From Haematobia irritans (lineage: Eukaryota; Arthropoda; Insecta; Diptera; Muscidae): DNA of 64,000 nucleotides. Every line of letters begins with the position of its first letter. The stretch's first letter is position 1. Positions 22,998 through 35,562 of this stretch are shown piece by piece. The stretch covers positions 43,230,671 to 43,294,670 of the forward strand of contig NC_134399.1 of assembly GCF_050003625.1 (NCBI RefSeq), read 5' to 3'. Below the pieces are notes generated by a model, which saw only the letters and a list, made by a program, of their open reading frames with translations, did not search any database and had not been told where the DNA came from. Made by a program: the position numbers and the translations under genes.

Positions 22998-23653
22998 CAC
23001 TGAAAAAAAGTATACCCGGTTCCAAAGATTTTGTCTTTACTTTAAAAATGTTGGTATTGATTCCGAGCCAAAGAAGCGGAGAATACAAGTAAGGATACTT
23101 TTAAGACACAATTCCCTTTTAAATGTGAGTTTTGTGTACTTGCTTCTAGAAAGCAAATTTTAATTTTTCACTTTTTCAGCTTTTTTTCTTCATATGCTAT
23201 CAAAGTCCTTTAAAAACGAGTTAACGACAACTTTATTTTCCAAATTAAAAATCGACTTCCAGTAGAAATTATGGTAAGTTTCAAGTAAAAAACGTCTTTA
23301 AAATAAAGTTTTGAAAAACATGCCCTATATTTGAACGATTTTTTTGCTTTGTAGTCAAGATGCAAGAAGACAACAAATTTAAAGACAATTTCATTAAATT
23401 TAAAGAACTTTTCTGAATTATTAAAGTCAAGTTGACCTTAGCCCAAACATTTTTTCTTTCATGTTATGATACCCATTTTTAAGTCAAATCGCTTAATTAT
23501 GAGGACAATACGACTTCATTGAAAAGTTTATCGAATTTTGGACAAGGAAAAAAACTTTATATTAGAGAAATGCGTCTTCTATGGTAAGCAAAATTTGCAT
23601 TTGTATTTTAAAGACATGAAATCTTTGACCTCACGACAATATTTTTTTCAGTG
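22998..23653. mobile_element. C-family TIR element C2, 656 bp
   Basis: CACTGAAAAAAAGTATACCC at the left and ATTTTTTTCAGTG at the right. CA on both sides (22996-22997, 23654-23655). It is closely similar, in inverted orientation, to C1 (32965). Confidence 0.75.
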
Positions 23654-23739
23654 CAGAGACGAAACGCATTGCCAAAGAATTGCCACTCCGATATAACGTG
23701 TCCATGACCTAATTAGATGCATTTAAGCGTAATCAAGAT

Positions 23740-23835
23740 CTTTCCGCTACTTTAGCTCGAAATCAATACCAAAAGCTTCAGTATAAAGACAAAATTGTTG
23801 AAAGACAAAATCTTTTGGAGCAAAGACTACGAGCT
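23740..23835. repeat. C-family fragment
   Basis: GCTCGAAATCAATACCAAAAGC...AAAGACAAAATTG...AAATCTTTTGGA repeats the segment next to one C terminus. No TIR remains. Confidence 0.5.
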
Positions 23836-24340
23836 TTCTTTTAAACACAACTTCTTAATTGTAAGGAAACGTCTCCTCAACGTATCAACTTTGCTCTTCA
23901 TATACAAATTTCACTTTTACTTTTTATTGCAGCACTGACACATTGTCCATATTTTATTTAATAAATATTTAATAAAAATTCCTATAAATTAAATATCAAT
24001 AGTTACATTCGTTATAGCTAGCCTCTTAACAAATAGATATCTATTTAAACGAGTATTAATTTTATAATTAACATTAGCATACCGGAATTATATTTCATAA
24101 TTCTATTGCCTAAATTAGGTCTTTTTTGTTTTGCAATATTCCAACTGAATGAATTCAATTTATTACATAAAATTAGTTATTGATCCAGACTACTTTGACG
24201 CGCTTTCGTTTCTATAAAAAACAGAAAATAGTCATAAAGATTGACTGGCAAAAAAGTGTACATACGCTCACAATAATTAGATATTTAAGCTCGTTTTAAT
24301 GGAACACAGAAAAAAGTTAAATGTTATAGGAAGAATGAAC
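23836..24340. other. No recognised feature
   Basis: A+T-rich sequence between the C fragment and the G2 terminus. No frame or shared repeat was identified. Confidence 0.4.
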
Positions 24341-24660
24341 TACACGCAAAAAATAATTCTTTCCTCCCAAACGAAATTTTAGACAAACAAAGTTCGTTTC
24401 TCATTTGCTTTTCGCTGTAAGGAAGTGTATTTGGAAGAAAAGTATATACTTTTTGTGATAAACGTTTATTCTTTTCCAGGATGTAAAAACAATTTCATAA
24501 AGACTAACTCAAACAAAAAACATTGTTTTCTTGCTAATTGCATTTTCCCTCACATCTTTCTCACATCCACGAGGTTTTTTAGTTCTTAACACCTTTTTCT
24601 GTAATACCAACGATGTAGAAGAAATTACACGATTTTATAAATTTTTAATTTTTTTTTTAC

Positions 24661-24736
24661 CTTTCGCCTGGACGGAGAATCGAACCGCGGACCATGCTCT
24701 TTGTAAGCCAACACACTAACCACTGAGCTATGTACC
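24661..24736 (-). other. tRNA-like sequence, type A, in G2
   Basis: Same boxes as 222-297, with one difference in the anticodon-side loop (CTCTTTG instead of CACTTTG). The GT-AG intron-like segment follows on the minus strand. Confidence 0.6.
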
Positions 24737-24855
24737 TGTTATGGTCATCAATAGATAATTATCCATATAAGTTATTTTCATATATGTTAGCATAGCTTGC
24801 GGCGCCCACGAACCGAATAAACAAAGTTTATTAAACAGAAACAAACATTTAGTTT

Positions 24856-24927
24856 GCCACCGTGGAGCAGTGGTTGCTACGTCCGACATGCATGCCAAGG
24901 GTCGTGGGTTCGATGCCTGCTTCGACC
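24856..24927 (+). other. tRNA-like sequence, type B, in G2
   Basis: CCACCGTGGAGCAGTGGTTGC and GTGGGTTCGATGCCTGC. It lies about 120 bp from the divergent type A sequence, then a T-run. Confidence 0.6.
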
Positions 24928-24949
24928 AAAGTTTTTTTTCTTTTGTTTT

Positions 24950-26810
24950 TTATACCCTCCACCATAGGATGGGGGGGGGGGGGGTATATTAACTTTGTCA
25001 TTCCGTTTGTAACACATCGAAATATTGCTCTAAGACCCCATAAAGTATATATATTCTGGGTCGTGGTGAAATTCTGAGTCGACCTGAGCATGTACGTCCG
25101 TCCGTCCGTCTGTTGAAATCACGCTAACTTCCGAACGAAACAAGCTATCGTCTTGAAACTTGGCACAAGTAGTTGTTATTGATGTAGGTCGGATGGTATT
25201 GCAAATGGGCCATATCGGTCCACTTTTACGTATAGCCCCCATATAAACGGACCCCCAAATTTGGCTTGCGAGGCCTCTAAGAGAAGCAAATTTCATCCGA
25301 TCCGGCTGAAATTTGGTACATGGTGTTAGTATATGGTCTCTAACAACCATGCAAAAATTGGTCCACATCGGTCCTTAATTATATATAGCCCCCATATAAA
25401 CCGATCCCCCGATTTGGCTTGCGAGGTCCCTAAGAGAAACAAATTTCATGCGATCCGGCTGGTCTCGGATGAAATTTGCTTCTCTTAGAGGTCTCTGACA
25501 ACCATGCAAAAATTGGTCCACATCGGTCCATAATTATATATAGCCCCCATATAAACCGATCTCCCGATTTGGCTTGCGAGGCCTCTAAGAGAAGCAAATT
25601 TCATCCGATCCGGCTAAAATTTGGTACATGGAGTTAGTATATGGTCTCTAACAACCATGTAAAAATTGGTCCACATCGGTCCATAATTATATATAGCCCC
25701 CAAATAAACCGATCCTCAAATTTGGCTTGCGAGGCCTCTAAGTGAAGCAAATTTCATCCGATCCGGATGAAATTTGGTACATGGTGTTAGTATATCGTCT
25801 CTAACAACCATGCAAAAATTGGTCCACATCGGTCCATAATTATATATAGCCCCCATATGAACCGATCACCAGATTTGACCTCCGGAGCCTCTTGGAATAC
25901 CAAAATTCATCTGATTCAGTTGAAATTTGGTACGTGGTGTTAATATATGGCCTCAAACTCCCATGCAAAAATTGGTCGAAATCGGTCCATAATTATATAT
26001 AGGCCCCATATAAACCGATCCCCAGATTTGACCTCCAGAGCCCCTTGGAAGAGCAAAATTCTTCCCATTCGGTTGAAATTTGGTACGTGATGTCAGTATA
26101 TGGTATCCAACAACCACGCAGGAATTGGTTCCTATCAATCCATAATTATATATAGCTCCCATATTAACCGATCTCCAGATTTGACCTCCGGTGCCTTTTG
26201 GAGAAACAAAATTCATCCGATCTGCTTGAAATTTGGTACGTGGTGATCGTATATGATATTTAACAACCATGCCAAAAGTGGTCCATATCAGTCCATAATC
26301 ATATATAGCCCCATATAAACCGTTCCCGAGATTTGGTTTTGTAGCCTCTTGGAGGCGCAAATTTCATCCGAGTAAGTTGAAATTTGGTACATTGTGCTAG
26401 TATATGGCCGTTAACAACCATGCCTAACTAGGTCCATGTCGGTCTATAGTTATATATATCCCTCAGATAAATCGATTTCCAATCACACAAAAATTGGTCC
26501 ATATCAAGTTCATAATTGTATATAGCCCCCATATCAGCGACCCCCATATTTCAATTCTGGCTTTCTACGTACCGTGCAAAAAGTCCATATCGATTCGTAA
26601 TTATTTGTAGACTTAACTATACATAACTTTTTTGTCTAATATATACCACGTATGGACTAACTCACAATCTCGATGTTAAGAAGTTTTAAGATACCACAAC
26701 CCAAGTATTTCGATTGTGGATGACAGTCTTTCGTAGAAGTTTCTACGCAATCCATGGTGGAGGGTACATAAGATTCGGCATGGCCGAACTTACAGCCGTA
26801 TATACTTGTT
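24950..26810 (-). mobile_element. F1 repeat (F1c), inserted in G2
   Basis: Hairpin end at 24951 with a G-run of 12 (24968-24979), a mini-me-like core at 25040-25110 and about ten 153-bp-type units. The palindromic end TATACTTGTT is at 26801-26810. The open frames of up to 135 codons inside are periodicity artefacts. Confidence 0.8.
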
Positions 26811-27454
26811 GTTAATTAATGTGTAAAATTTTGTTCTGTTATTTGTTTAAAGAAATTTCCCTGAAGACGAGCATCGGAGATGTTTCGAAATATTGGAGGA
26901 TATTTTTAAATACAAATTACAACTCAATAAAACAACAACATCTGTTTTATTCACATGACCTCGAGCCGAATTAAACAAATATAATTAACAATCATCACTG
27001 TTTTATGGGGTCTAAAATCAATATTTCTGGTAGGCACATTTTTTGGCAGATCAATGTTATTATACCCTGACCACTATGTGGTTTAGGGTATAAAAAAAAA
27101 AATTTCATTGCGTTGTGGAAAATTTCGCAAAAATTAATAAAATTTCTACAAAAAAATAATTTTTTACAATGTAAATAAGTTAAAATTACCGGTACTACGA
27201 ATTTTTTTCGGCGAATAATTGGAAACTCTTTGACGGTTATTTTTTTCAATAGTTTTTCAAGAAATCGACATCTGAACTTACCTGAAGTTAAATTAAGCTC
27301 GAGGTTCGGGTACCCGATATCGTGAACATGACTCATTGATCAAACAATTTAAAACGTTCGAGTAACTTAAGTGCGCATTCAAGACGTTTTCCTGAAAGTC
27401 TTTCCATAACAACATAAAAAATAATGAGTAATTATAGTCTCATAAACTAAAAGA
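26811..27454. repeat. Mostly unassigned; F2 hairpin and L-repeat fragments
   Basis: 27062-27095 is an isolated F2-type terminal hairpin, TATACCCTGACC...GGTTTAGGGTATA. 27100-27215 resembles the L repeat at 50917 (TTCATTG.G.TGT..AAAATTTCG, AAATAAGTTAAA, GTTA/CTACGAA). Nothing recognised elsewhere. Confidence 0.4.
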
Positions 27455-28210
27455 ATTTTCGTCGTAAAAGAACGAACAATTTCGTTAAAAGTACGAAATT
27501 TGTCACTGTTTTACAACCACAGAAACTTTTCATTAAAAGTACGAAATATTTCGTTCTTTTTACGAAGAAAAGTTCTTACAAATGTTTCGTAGTTTGTAGA
27601 AAACAACTTCCTACTTTTTATGAAAAAGTAACATGCTTTTTCTGAAATAATTTTGTTCTTTTTATGAAATTGCTTCGTACTTTGAAACAATTCCGTACTT
27701 TTTATGAAAAAATTTCGTACTTATTGTGAAAAAAGTTCAAACTTTTAGAAAAAAATTGTACAGTCCAAAGTTGTAGTAAGAAGTTTGAAAGTGTCATCAC
27801 TACTTTACATTTTAAGATTTTGTATAACTTTTATTCATAGCATGATGTCACCCAAATGAGAAGTAGCATAGATATGCATTAAAAAATTTAATAAAGGAAT
27901 ACACTCAAGCACATTATCAAATACAATTTTATGTCATGAATGGAAATTTTTCAACTTCAATGAAACTTCTTCGTTACTTCAAATAAAATTTCGTAATTTT
28001 TATAATGAAATTTGAAGAAAGTTTCGTTAAAAGTACGAACTTTTTCGAAGAAGAGTTAATGTAGAATATTTCGTATACGTATTGTAATTCACTAAAATGT
28101 TCTTCATAAAATTTACAAAATTGAATGAAAATTTCGTTGTTTTAATGAAGAGTTCACAAAGAATAGTTAATGAAGAATTCTTCGTACAATTAACGAAGAG
28201 AATACTTTCG
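27455..28210. repeat. Irregular array of TTCGTACTTTT/AAAAGTACGAA words
   Basis: Many copies of AAAAGTACGAAAT and its inverse (TTCGTACTTTTTATGAAA) at 27480-27735 and again at 27970-28200, in both orientations. It may be the arms of a foldback element. No coding frame. Confidence 0.5.
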
Positions 28211-28217
28211 GTGTATA

Positions 28218-28690
28218 CACCCTCACAAAAAATCGTTTCTGTAACATATACCCCAAACACATTTAGCTTCAAGCATATATATTTTAAGGATTGGTTCAAA
28301 CAAAATATTGTGTGTATTGTTCAAACATATTATGTTTTACCTTAGACATAGACTAGTAGAAAAATATTTTAATTAAATTTTCTTTGTGTATATATATTTT
28401 TAAGGCGCCAATTGGTTACTTCCTTTCTTTTACTTGCAGCATACTCGTTAGGCCTCTCTTTCTAGACACATATATGTTTATAAGCTATTTGCATCCAAAC
28501 ATATTATATTTACAAAAGTGTTATTTTCCAAGCATAATATTTTGAAACATATTAACATATATGTCCCAAACATGTTATGCTAGTCTATGAACATTATATG
28601 GTTGCACTTAAAAATAATGTGTTCAAATATATGAGTTCCAAACATATCATTTTTACATCAAAACATATGATCCATAATATCATTACATGT
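28218..28690. mobile_element. B-family element, degenerate inverted copy (B6)
   Basis: Left end CACCCTCACAAAAAATCG after TA, the inverse of the B right end. Rich in ACATAT words. The far end is decayed near 28680. It lacks the tRNA-like core. Confidence 0.55.
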
Positions 28691-28918
28691 ACTAGAGTAC
28701 AATAATGTACTTCGTACAACAACTGTCTCGAATGGGCACCATACATGACCAATGCATTATGAAATCTAATGCGATTATGTCTACCAATCGCTCAAAAAGT
28801 AAAATCGAGAAAACGTTGTGTTGAGGTGTCTTTACATGTTGTCTGAAATGCTATATTTCTATTTAGAGATATATGGATGGACGGACATGACTACAGCGAT
28901 TCAGAAACATCAAGATTT

Positions 28919-30504
28919 TTATACCCTCCATCATAGGATGGGGGTATATTAACTTTGTCATTCCGTTTGTAACACATCGAAATATTGCTCTAAGACCCCA
29001 TAAAGTATATATATTCTGGGTCGTGGTGAAATTCTGAGTCGATCTACGCATGTCCGTCCGTCCGTTCGTCCGTCTGTTGAAATCACGCTAACTTCCGAAC
29101 GAAACAAGCTATCGACGTGAAACTTGGCACCAGTAGTTGTTATTGATGTAGGTCGGACGGTATTGAAAACGGGCCATATCGGTCCACTTTTACGTATAGC
29201 CCCCATATAAACGGACCCCCAAATTTGGCTTGCAATTGCTCTAAAAGGAGCAAACTTCATCCGATCAGGCTGAACTTTGGTACATGGTGTTAGTATATGG
29301 TCTCACACAACCATGCAAAAATTGGTCCATATCGGTCCACTTTTACGTATAGCCCCCATATAAACGGACCCCCAAACTTGGCTTGCGATTGCCCTAAAAG
29401 AAGCAAATTTCATCCGATCAGGCTGAAATTTGGTACATGGTGTTAGTATATAGTCTCACACAACCATGCAAAAATTGGTCCATATCGGTCCACTTTTACG
29501 TATAGCCCCCATATAAACGGACCCCCAAATTTGGCTTGCGATTCCTATAAGAGAAGCAAATTTCAACTGATCCGGCGGAAATTTGGTACATGGTGTTGGT
29601 ATATGTTCTCTAATGAATATGCAAAAAATTGGTCCACATCGACCCATAATTATATATAGCCCCCATATAAGCCGATCCCCAGATTTGACCTCCGGAGCAT
29701 CTTAGAGGAGCAAAATTCATCCGATCCGGTTGAAATTTGGTACGTGGTGTTAGTATATGGTCTCTAACAACCATGCAAGAATTGGTCGATATCGGTCCAT
29801 AATTATATATAGCCCCCATATAAATCGATCCCCAGATTTGTCCTCCGGAGCCTCTTGGAAGAGAAAAATTCATCCGATCCGGTTGAAATTTGTAACGTGG
29901 TGTTTGTATAAGGCCGCTAATAACCATGCCAAAATTGGTCCATATCGGTCTATAGTTATATATAGCCGATCCCCAATCACACAAAAATTGGTCCATATCG
30001 GTTCATAATCATGGTTGCCACTCGAGCCAAAAAAAATCTACCAAAATTTTATTTTTATAGAAAACATTGTCAAAATGTCAAAAATGTTATTTCTATAGAA
30101 AATTTTGACAAAATTTTATTTCTATAGAAAATTTTGACAAAATTTTATTTCTATAGAAAATTTTGACAAAATTTTATTTCTATAGAAAATTTTGACAAAA
30201 TTTTATTTCTATAGAAAATTTTGTCAAAATTTTATTTCTATAGAATTTTTTTCCAAATTTTATTTCTATAGAAAATTTTGTCAAAATTTTACTTCTATAG
30301 AAACTTTAAACTTAATTATATACGTATTTAATCGGCCTTTTTTAGTTTAATATATACCACGTATGGACTACGTGGTATATAATTACGGTGTTAGGAAGTT
30401 TTAAGATACCATGCCATCGGCTTCAGTAGAAGTTTCTACGCAATCCATGGTGGAGGGTACATAAGCTTCGGCCCGGCCGAACTTACGGCCGTATATACTT
30501 GTTT
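28919..30504 (-). mobile_element. F1 repeat (F1d)
   Basis: Hairpin end at 28921 (CCTCCATCATAGGATGG), GTCC/GTCCG microsatellite at 29050-29073, five 153-bp-type units, then the 30-bp CTATAGAAAATTTTGTCAAAATTTTATTT array (30040-30310), ending ACGGCCGTATATACTTGTTT. It contains a palindrome ATACCACGTA-tgga-CTACGTGGTAT at 30354-30380. Confidence 0.8.
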
Positions 30505-30640
30505 GATTTAATATATACCACGTATGGACTTACATACAATTTAGAAGATGGTGTTAGGAGGTTTTAAGATACCTTGCCATCGGCAAAATTTTACTTCTAT
30601 AGAAACTTTAAACTTAATTATATACGTATTTAATCGGCCT

Positions 30641-30784
30641 TTTTATACCCTTCACCACTACTGTGGTACAGGGTATAATAAGTTTGTGCATCTGTATGTA
30701 ACGCCAAGAAGGAAAAGTCTGAGACCCATCGTTTAGTATACCGATCGTCTTAGAATTAAATTCTGAGTCGATTTAGCGATGTCC

Positions 30785-30830
<46 letters not shown>

Positions 30831-32044
30831 CTGTCTGTCTGTTGATGTATTTTTGTGTGCAAAGTACAGCTCGCAGTTTTAGTCCGATTGTCCTAAAATT
30901 TGGTATGGGGTCCTGTTTCGGCTCAAAGACGATCCCTATTGATTTTGGAAAAATCGGTTCAGATTTAGATATAGCTCCCATATATAGCTTTCGCCCGATT
31001 TACACTCATTTGCCCACAGAGGCCAATTTTTTGCTCCGATTTAGTTGAAATTTTGCACAGGGAGTAGAATTAGCATTGTAGCTATGCGTGTCAAATTTAG
31101 TTGAAATCGGTTCAGATTTAGATATAGCTCCCATATATAGCTTTCGCCCGATTTACACTCAAATGACCACAGAGGCCAATTTTTAACTCCGATTTAGTTG
31201 AAATTTTGCACAGGGAGTATAATTATCATTGTAGCTATGCGTGCTAAATTTGGTTGAAATCGGTTCATATTTAGATATAGCTCCCATTTATATCTTTCGC
31301 CCGATATGGACTAATATGGTTCTAATAGCCAGAGTTTTGGCCCAATGTGGTTGGAATTTTGCACAGGCAGTAGATTTAGCATTGTAGCTATGCGTGCCAA
31401 ATTTGATTGAAATCGGTTCAGATTTATATATAGCTCCCATATATAGCTTTCGCCCGATTTACACTCATATGACCATAGAGGCCAATTTTTTACTCCGATT
31501 TAGTTGAAATTTTGCACAGGGAGTAGAATTAGCATTGTAGCTATGCGTGCCAAATTTGGTTGAAATCGGCTCAGATTTAGATATAGCTCCCATATATATG
31601 TTTTTCTGATTTCGACAAAAATGGTCAAAATACCAACATTTTCCTTGTAAAATCGCCACTGCTTAGTCGAAAAGTTGTAAAAATAACTCTAAGTTTCCTA
31701 AACTTCTAATACATATATATCGAGCGATAAATCATAAATAAACTTTTGCGAAGTTTTCTTAAAATTGCTCCAGATTTAAATGTTTCCCATATTTTTTTAC
31801 TAACATTGTGTTCCACCCTAGTGCATTAGCCGACTTAAATTTTGAGTTTATAGATTTTTTAGAAGTCTGTCAAATTCTGTCCAGATCGAGTGATATTTGA
31901 ATGTATGTATTTGGGACAAACCTTTATATATAGCCCCCAACTCATTTGACGGATGTGATATGGTATCGAAAATTTAGATCTATAAAGTGGTGCAGGGTAT
32001 AATATAGTCGGCCCCGCCCGACTTTAGACTTTCCTTACTTGTTT
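30641..32044 (-). mobile_element. F2 Helentron/DINE-like repeat (F2b), continuous copy
   Basis: Hairpin end TATACCCTTCACCACTACTGTGGTACAGGGTATA, (GTCT)n, four or more units spaced exactly 153 bp, then TATACCCTGCACCAC inverted and CGGCCCCGCCCGACTTTAGACTTTCCTTACTTG. Flanks rejoin as CGGCCTTTT/AGTTTAATATATACC, as at 30320-30345, with no target duplication. Confidence 0.8.
30781..30842 (+). repeat. (GTCT)n microsatellite in F2b
   Basis: About 15 GTCT/GTCC units directly after the conserved GAGTCGATTTAGCGAT core. This is the (GTCY)n position of mini-me-like elements. Confidence 0.8.
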
Positions 32045-32964
32045 AGTTTAATATATACCACGTATGGACTACGTGGTATATAATTACGGTGTTAGGAAGT
32101 TTTAAGATACCTTGCCATCGGCTTCAGTAGAAGTTTCTACGCAATCCATGATGGAGGGTACATAAGCTTCGGCCTGGCCGAACGTACGGCCGTATATACT
32201 TGTTATTCTTCAAATTGTGTATTTGTTATTGATATTAAACTTAGAAATCTACTACGACGTAATTGTTGAATAGTGGATTTCTTTATCGGTTTTGTAAGTG
32301 ATAAAATGCCTATGATATTTTTGTTGAATGGTGGATTTCTTTTATCAGTTCAAATTAGAAAACAGTTTCGATAAAACACCTACATCTATGGACATTCTTG
32401 AAAAAGTTTATCGCAGGAAAATTGACAAATATTTCATTTGGATCTTCGTATTTTTTATACCCTCCACCATAGGATGGGGAGTATATTAACTTTGTCATTC
32501 CGTTTGTAGCACAATATTGCTCTAAGACCCCTTAAAGTAACATATATATATTCTGGGTCGTGGAGAATTTCTGAGTCGATCTAAGCATGCCCGTCTGTCC
32601 GTCTGTTGAAATCACGCTAACTACCGAACAAAACAAGCTATCAACTTGAAACTGGGCACAAGCAGTTGTTATTAATGTAGGTCGGATGGTATTGCAAATG
32701 GACCATATCGGACCACTTTTACGTATAGCCCCGATATAAACCGACGCTCAGATTTGGCTTGTGGAGCCTCTTGGAGGAACAAAATTCATCCGATCCGGCT
32801 GAAATTTGGTACATGGTTTTAGTATATGGTCTATAATAACCATGCAAAAATTGGTCCACATCGGTCCATAAATATATATAGCCCCCATATAAACCGATCC
32901 CTAGATTTGAACTCCGGAGCCTCATGGATGAGCAAAATTCATCCGATTCAGTTGAAATTTGGCA

Positions 32965-33616
32965 CACTGAAAAAAATATTGTCGTGAGGTCAAAGATTTC
33001 ATGTCTTTAAAATGCGAATGCAAATTTTGCTTAAAATAGAAAACGCATTTCTCTAATATAAAGTTTTTTTATTGTCCAAAAGTCGATAAACTTTTCAATG
33101 AAGTCGTTTTGTCCTTATAATTAAGTGATTTCACTTAAATATGGGTATCATAACACGAAAGAAAAAATGTTTGTGCTAAGTTCAACTTGACTTTAATAAT
33201 TCAGAAAAATTCTTTAAATTTAATGAAATTGTCTTTAAATTTGTTGTCTTTTTGCATCTTGACTACAAAGCAAAAAATCGTTCAAATATAGGACATGTTT
33301 TTCAACGCTTTATTTTAAAGTCGTTTTTTACTTGAAACATATCATAATTTCTACTGGAAGTCGAGTCTGAATTTGAAATAAAAGTTGTCGTTAACTTGTT
33401 TTAAAGGGCTTTGATAGCATATAAAGAAAAACAGCTGAAAAAGCGAAAAATTAAAATTTGCTTCCTAGAAGCAAGTACACAAACCTCAAATTTAAAAGAG
33501 AATTGTGTCTTAAAAGTATCCTTACTTGTGTTCTCCGCTTCTTTGGCTCGGAATCAATACCAAAATTTTTAAAGTAAAGACAAAATCTTTGGAACCGGGC
33601 ATGCTTTTTTTCAGTG
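32965..33616. mobile_element. C-family TIR element C1, 652 bp
   Basis: CACTGAAAAAAATATTGTCG and CATGCTTTTTTTCAGTG. The empty site is known from neighbouring F1 units (AATTTGGTACGTGG); the copy has GGCA on the left and TACG on the right, so TA was probably duplicated and one copy changed to CA. Confidence 0.8.
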
Positions 33617-33708
33617 TACGTGGTGTTAGTATATGGCCGCTAACAACCATGCCAAAATTGGTTCATATCGGTCTATAGTTATATATAGCCGATCCCCAAA
33701 AATAATCA

Positions 33709-33808
33709 NNNNNNNNNNNNNNNNNNNNNNNNNNNNNNNNNNNNNNNNNNNNNNNNNNNNNNNNNNNNNNNNNNNNNNNNNNNNNNNNNNNNNNNNNNNN
33801 NNNNNNNN
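33709..33808. other. Assembly gap (100 N)
   Basis: A round-number run of N between F1 units. The true distance is unknown and repeat units may be collapsed here. Confidence 0.95.
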
Positions 33809-35351
33809 AAGCATATTTCATCCGATCCGGCTGAAATTTGGTACATGGTGTTAGTATATGGTCTCTAACAATCATGCAAAAATTGGTCGACATCGGTCCA
33901 TAATTATATATAGCCCCCATATAAACTGATCCCCAGATTTGTCTTGCGGAGCCTCAAAGAGAAGCAAATTTCATCCGATCCGGCTGAAATTTGGTACATG
34001 ATGTTGGTATATGGTCTCTAACAACCATGCAAAAATTGGTCCACATCGGCCCATAATTATATATAGCCCCCATATAAACCGATCCCCAGATTTGGTTTGT
34101 GGAGCCTCTAAGAGAAGCATATTTCATCCGATCCGGCTGAAATTTGGTACATGGTGTTGGTATATGGTCTCTAACAACCATGCAAAAATTGGTCCATATC
34201 GGCCCTTAATTATATATAGCCCCCATATAAACCGATCCCCAGATTTGGTTTGTGGAGCCTCTAAGAGAAGCATATTTCATCCGATCTGGCTGAAATTTGG
34301 TACATGGTGTTGGTATATGGTCTCTAACAATCATGCAAAAATTGGTCCACATCGGTCCATAATTATATATAGCCCCCATATAAACCGATCTCCAGATTTG
34401 GCTTGCGAAGCCTCAAAGAGAAGCAAATTGCATCCGATCCGGCTGAAATTTGGTACATGGTATTGGTATATGGTCTCTAGCAACCGTGCAAAAATTAGTC
34501 CACGTCGGTCCATAATTATATATAGCCCCCATATAAAACGTTCTCCAGATTTGACCTCCGGAGCCTCTTGGAGGAGCAAAATTCATCCGATCCGGTTCAA
34601 ATTAGGAACGTGGTGTTAGTATATGGTCGCTAACAACCATACCAAAATTGGTCCAATCACACAAAAATTGGTCCATAATCATGGTTGCCACTAGAGCCAA
34701 AAATAATCTACCAAAATTGTATTTCTATAGAAAATTTTGTCAAAATTTTATTTCTAGAGAAATTTTTGTTAAAATTTTATTCGGTTCATAATAAAATTTT
34801 CATCATTGTCAAAATTTTATTTCTATAGAAAATTTTGTTCAAATTTTATTCGGTTCATAATCATGGTTGCCACTCTATAGAAAATTTTGTTAAAATTTTA
34901 TTTCTGTAGACATTTTTTTCAAAATTTTGTTTCTATAGAAAATTTTGTGAACATTTTTATTTCTATAGAAAATTTTGTGAAAATTTTATTTCTATAGAAA
35001 ATTTTGTTAAAATTTTATTTCTGTAGAAAATTTTGTCAAAATTTTATGTCTACTTTGTCAAACTGAATTATATACGTATTGGATCGATCTTTTTTGATTT
35101 AATATATACCACGTATGGACTTACATACAATTTAGAAGATGGTGTTAGGAGGTTTTAAGATACCTTGCCATCGGCAAGCGTTACCGCAACTTAAGTAATT
35201 CGATTGTGGGTGGCAGTGTTTAGAAGAAGTTTCTACGCAATCCATGATGGAGGGTACATAAGCTTCGGCCTGGCCGAACTTACGGCCGTATATACTTGTT
35301 TATTTCTAACACCCAATTCCAAACAGAGTAACTGTCAAGAGTTTCGTACAT

Positions 35352-35562
35352 GGAATTGAACACTTGACCCAATGTATGCAAAACGGGTATGCTAACCATT
35401 ACATCACGGTGGATCAGTAAAACTCTATCGTTGGAATATTTGGAATTAGGGTTAACCGTTAGACCCTAATTCCAAATATTCGAACGATAGAGTTTTACCG
35501 ATCCACCGTGATGTAATGGTTAGCATACCCGCTTTGCATACATTGGGTCATGTGTTCAATCT
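35352..35562. repeat. Large palindrome made of two SINE heads
   Basis: Arms of about 100 bp (35352-35451 and 35463-35562), spacer of 11 bases. Each arm holds a tRNA-like SINE head (GATGTAATGGTTAGCATACCC) plus outside sequence GAACGATAGAGTTTTACCGAT. The arms are nearly identical. Confidence 0.8.

Larger units (their letters stand above)
24343..24949. mobile_element. G-family TIR element G2, interrupted by F1c
   Basis: Left end CACGCAAAAAATAATTC after TA (24341-24342). From 24443 it closely matches 1-500, including both tRNA-like sequences and the T-run. The expected right portion is not found after the F1c insertion, so it is truncated or rearranged. Confidence 0.65.
30505..32204 (-). mobile_element. 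Partial F1 copy (F1e), split by F2b
   Basis: It lacks the hairpin end and tandem units. 30585-30640 plus 32044-32204 repeat 30281-30503 almost exactly, so this is a local duplication of the F1d end. F2b was inserted later, in this copy only. Confidence 0.65.
32456..35300 (-). mobile_element. F1 repeat (F1f), with nested C1 and an assembly gap
   Basis: Hairpin end at 32456, mini-me-like core, eight or more 153-bp-type units, the 30-bp array at 34710-35045, and GC-rich palindromic end at 35270-35300. A 202-codon plus-strand frame at 34011-34619 is a run of 51-codon units. C1 interrupts one unit. Confidence 0.8.

Noticed and set aside
24855..24930. Functional tRNA genes at the tRNA-like sequences
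   Set aside because: Acceptor stems do not pair well, variable anticodon arms decay between copies, and all lie inside transposons or SINEs.
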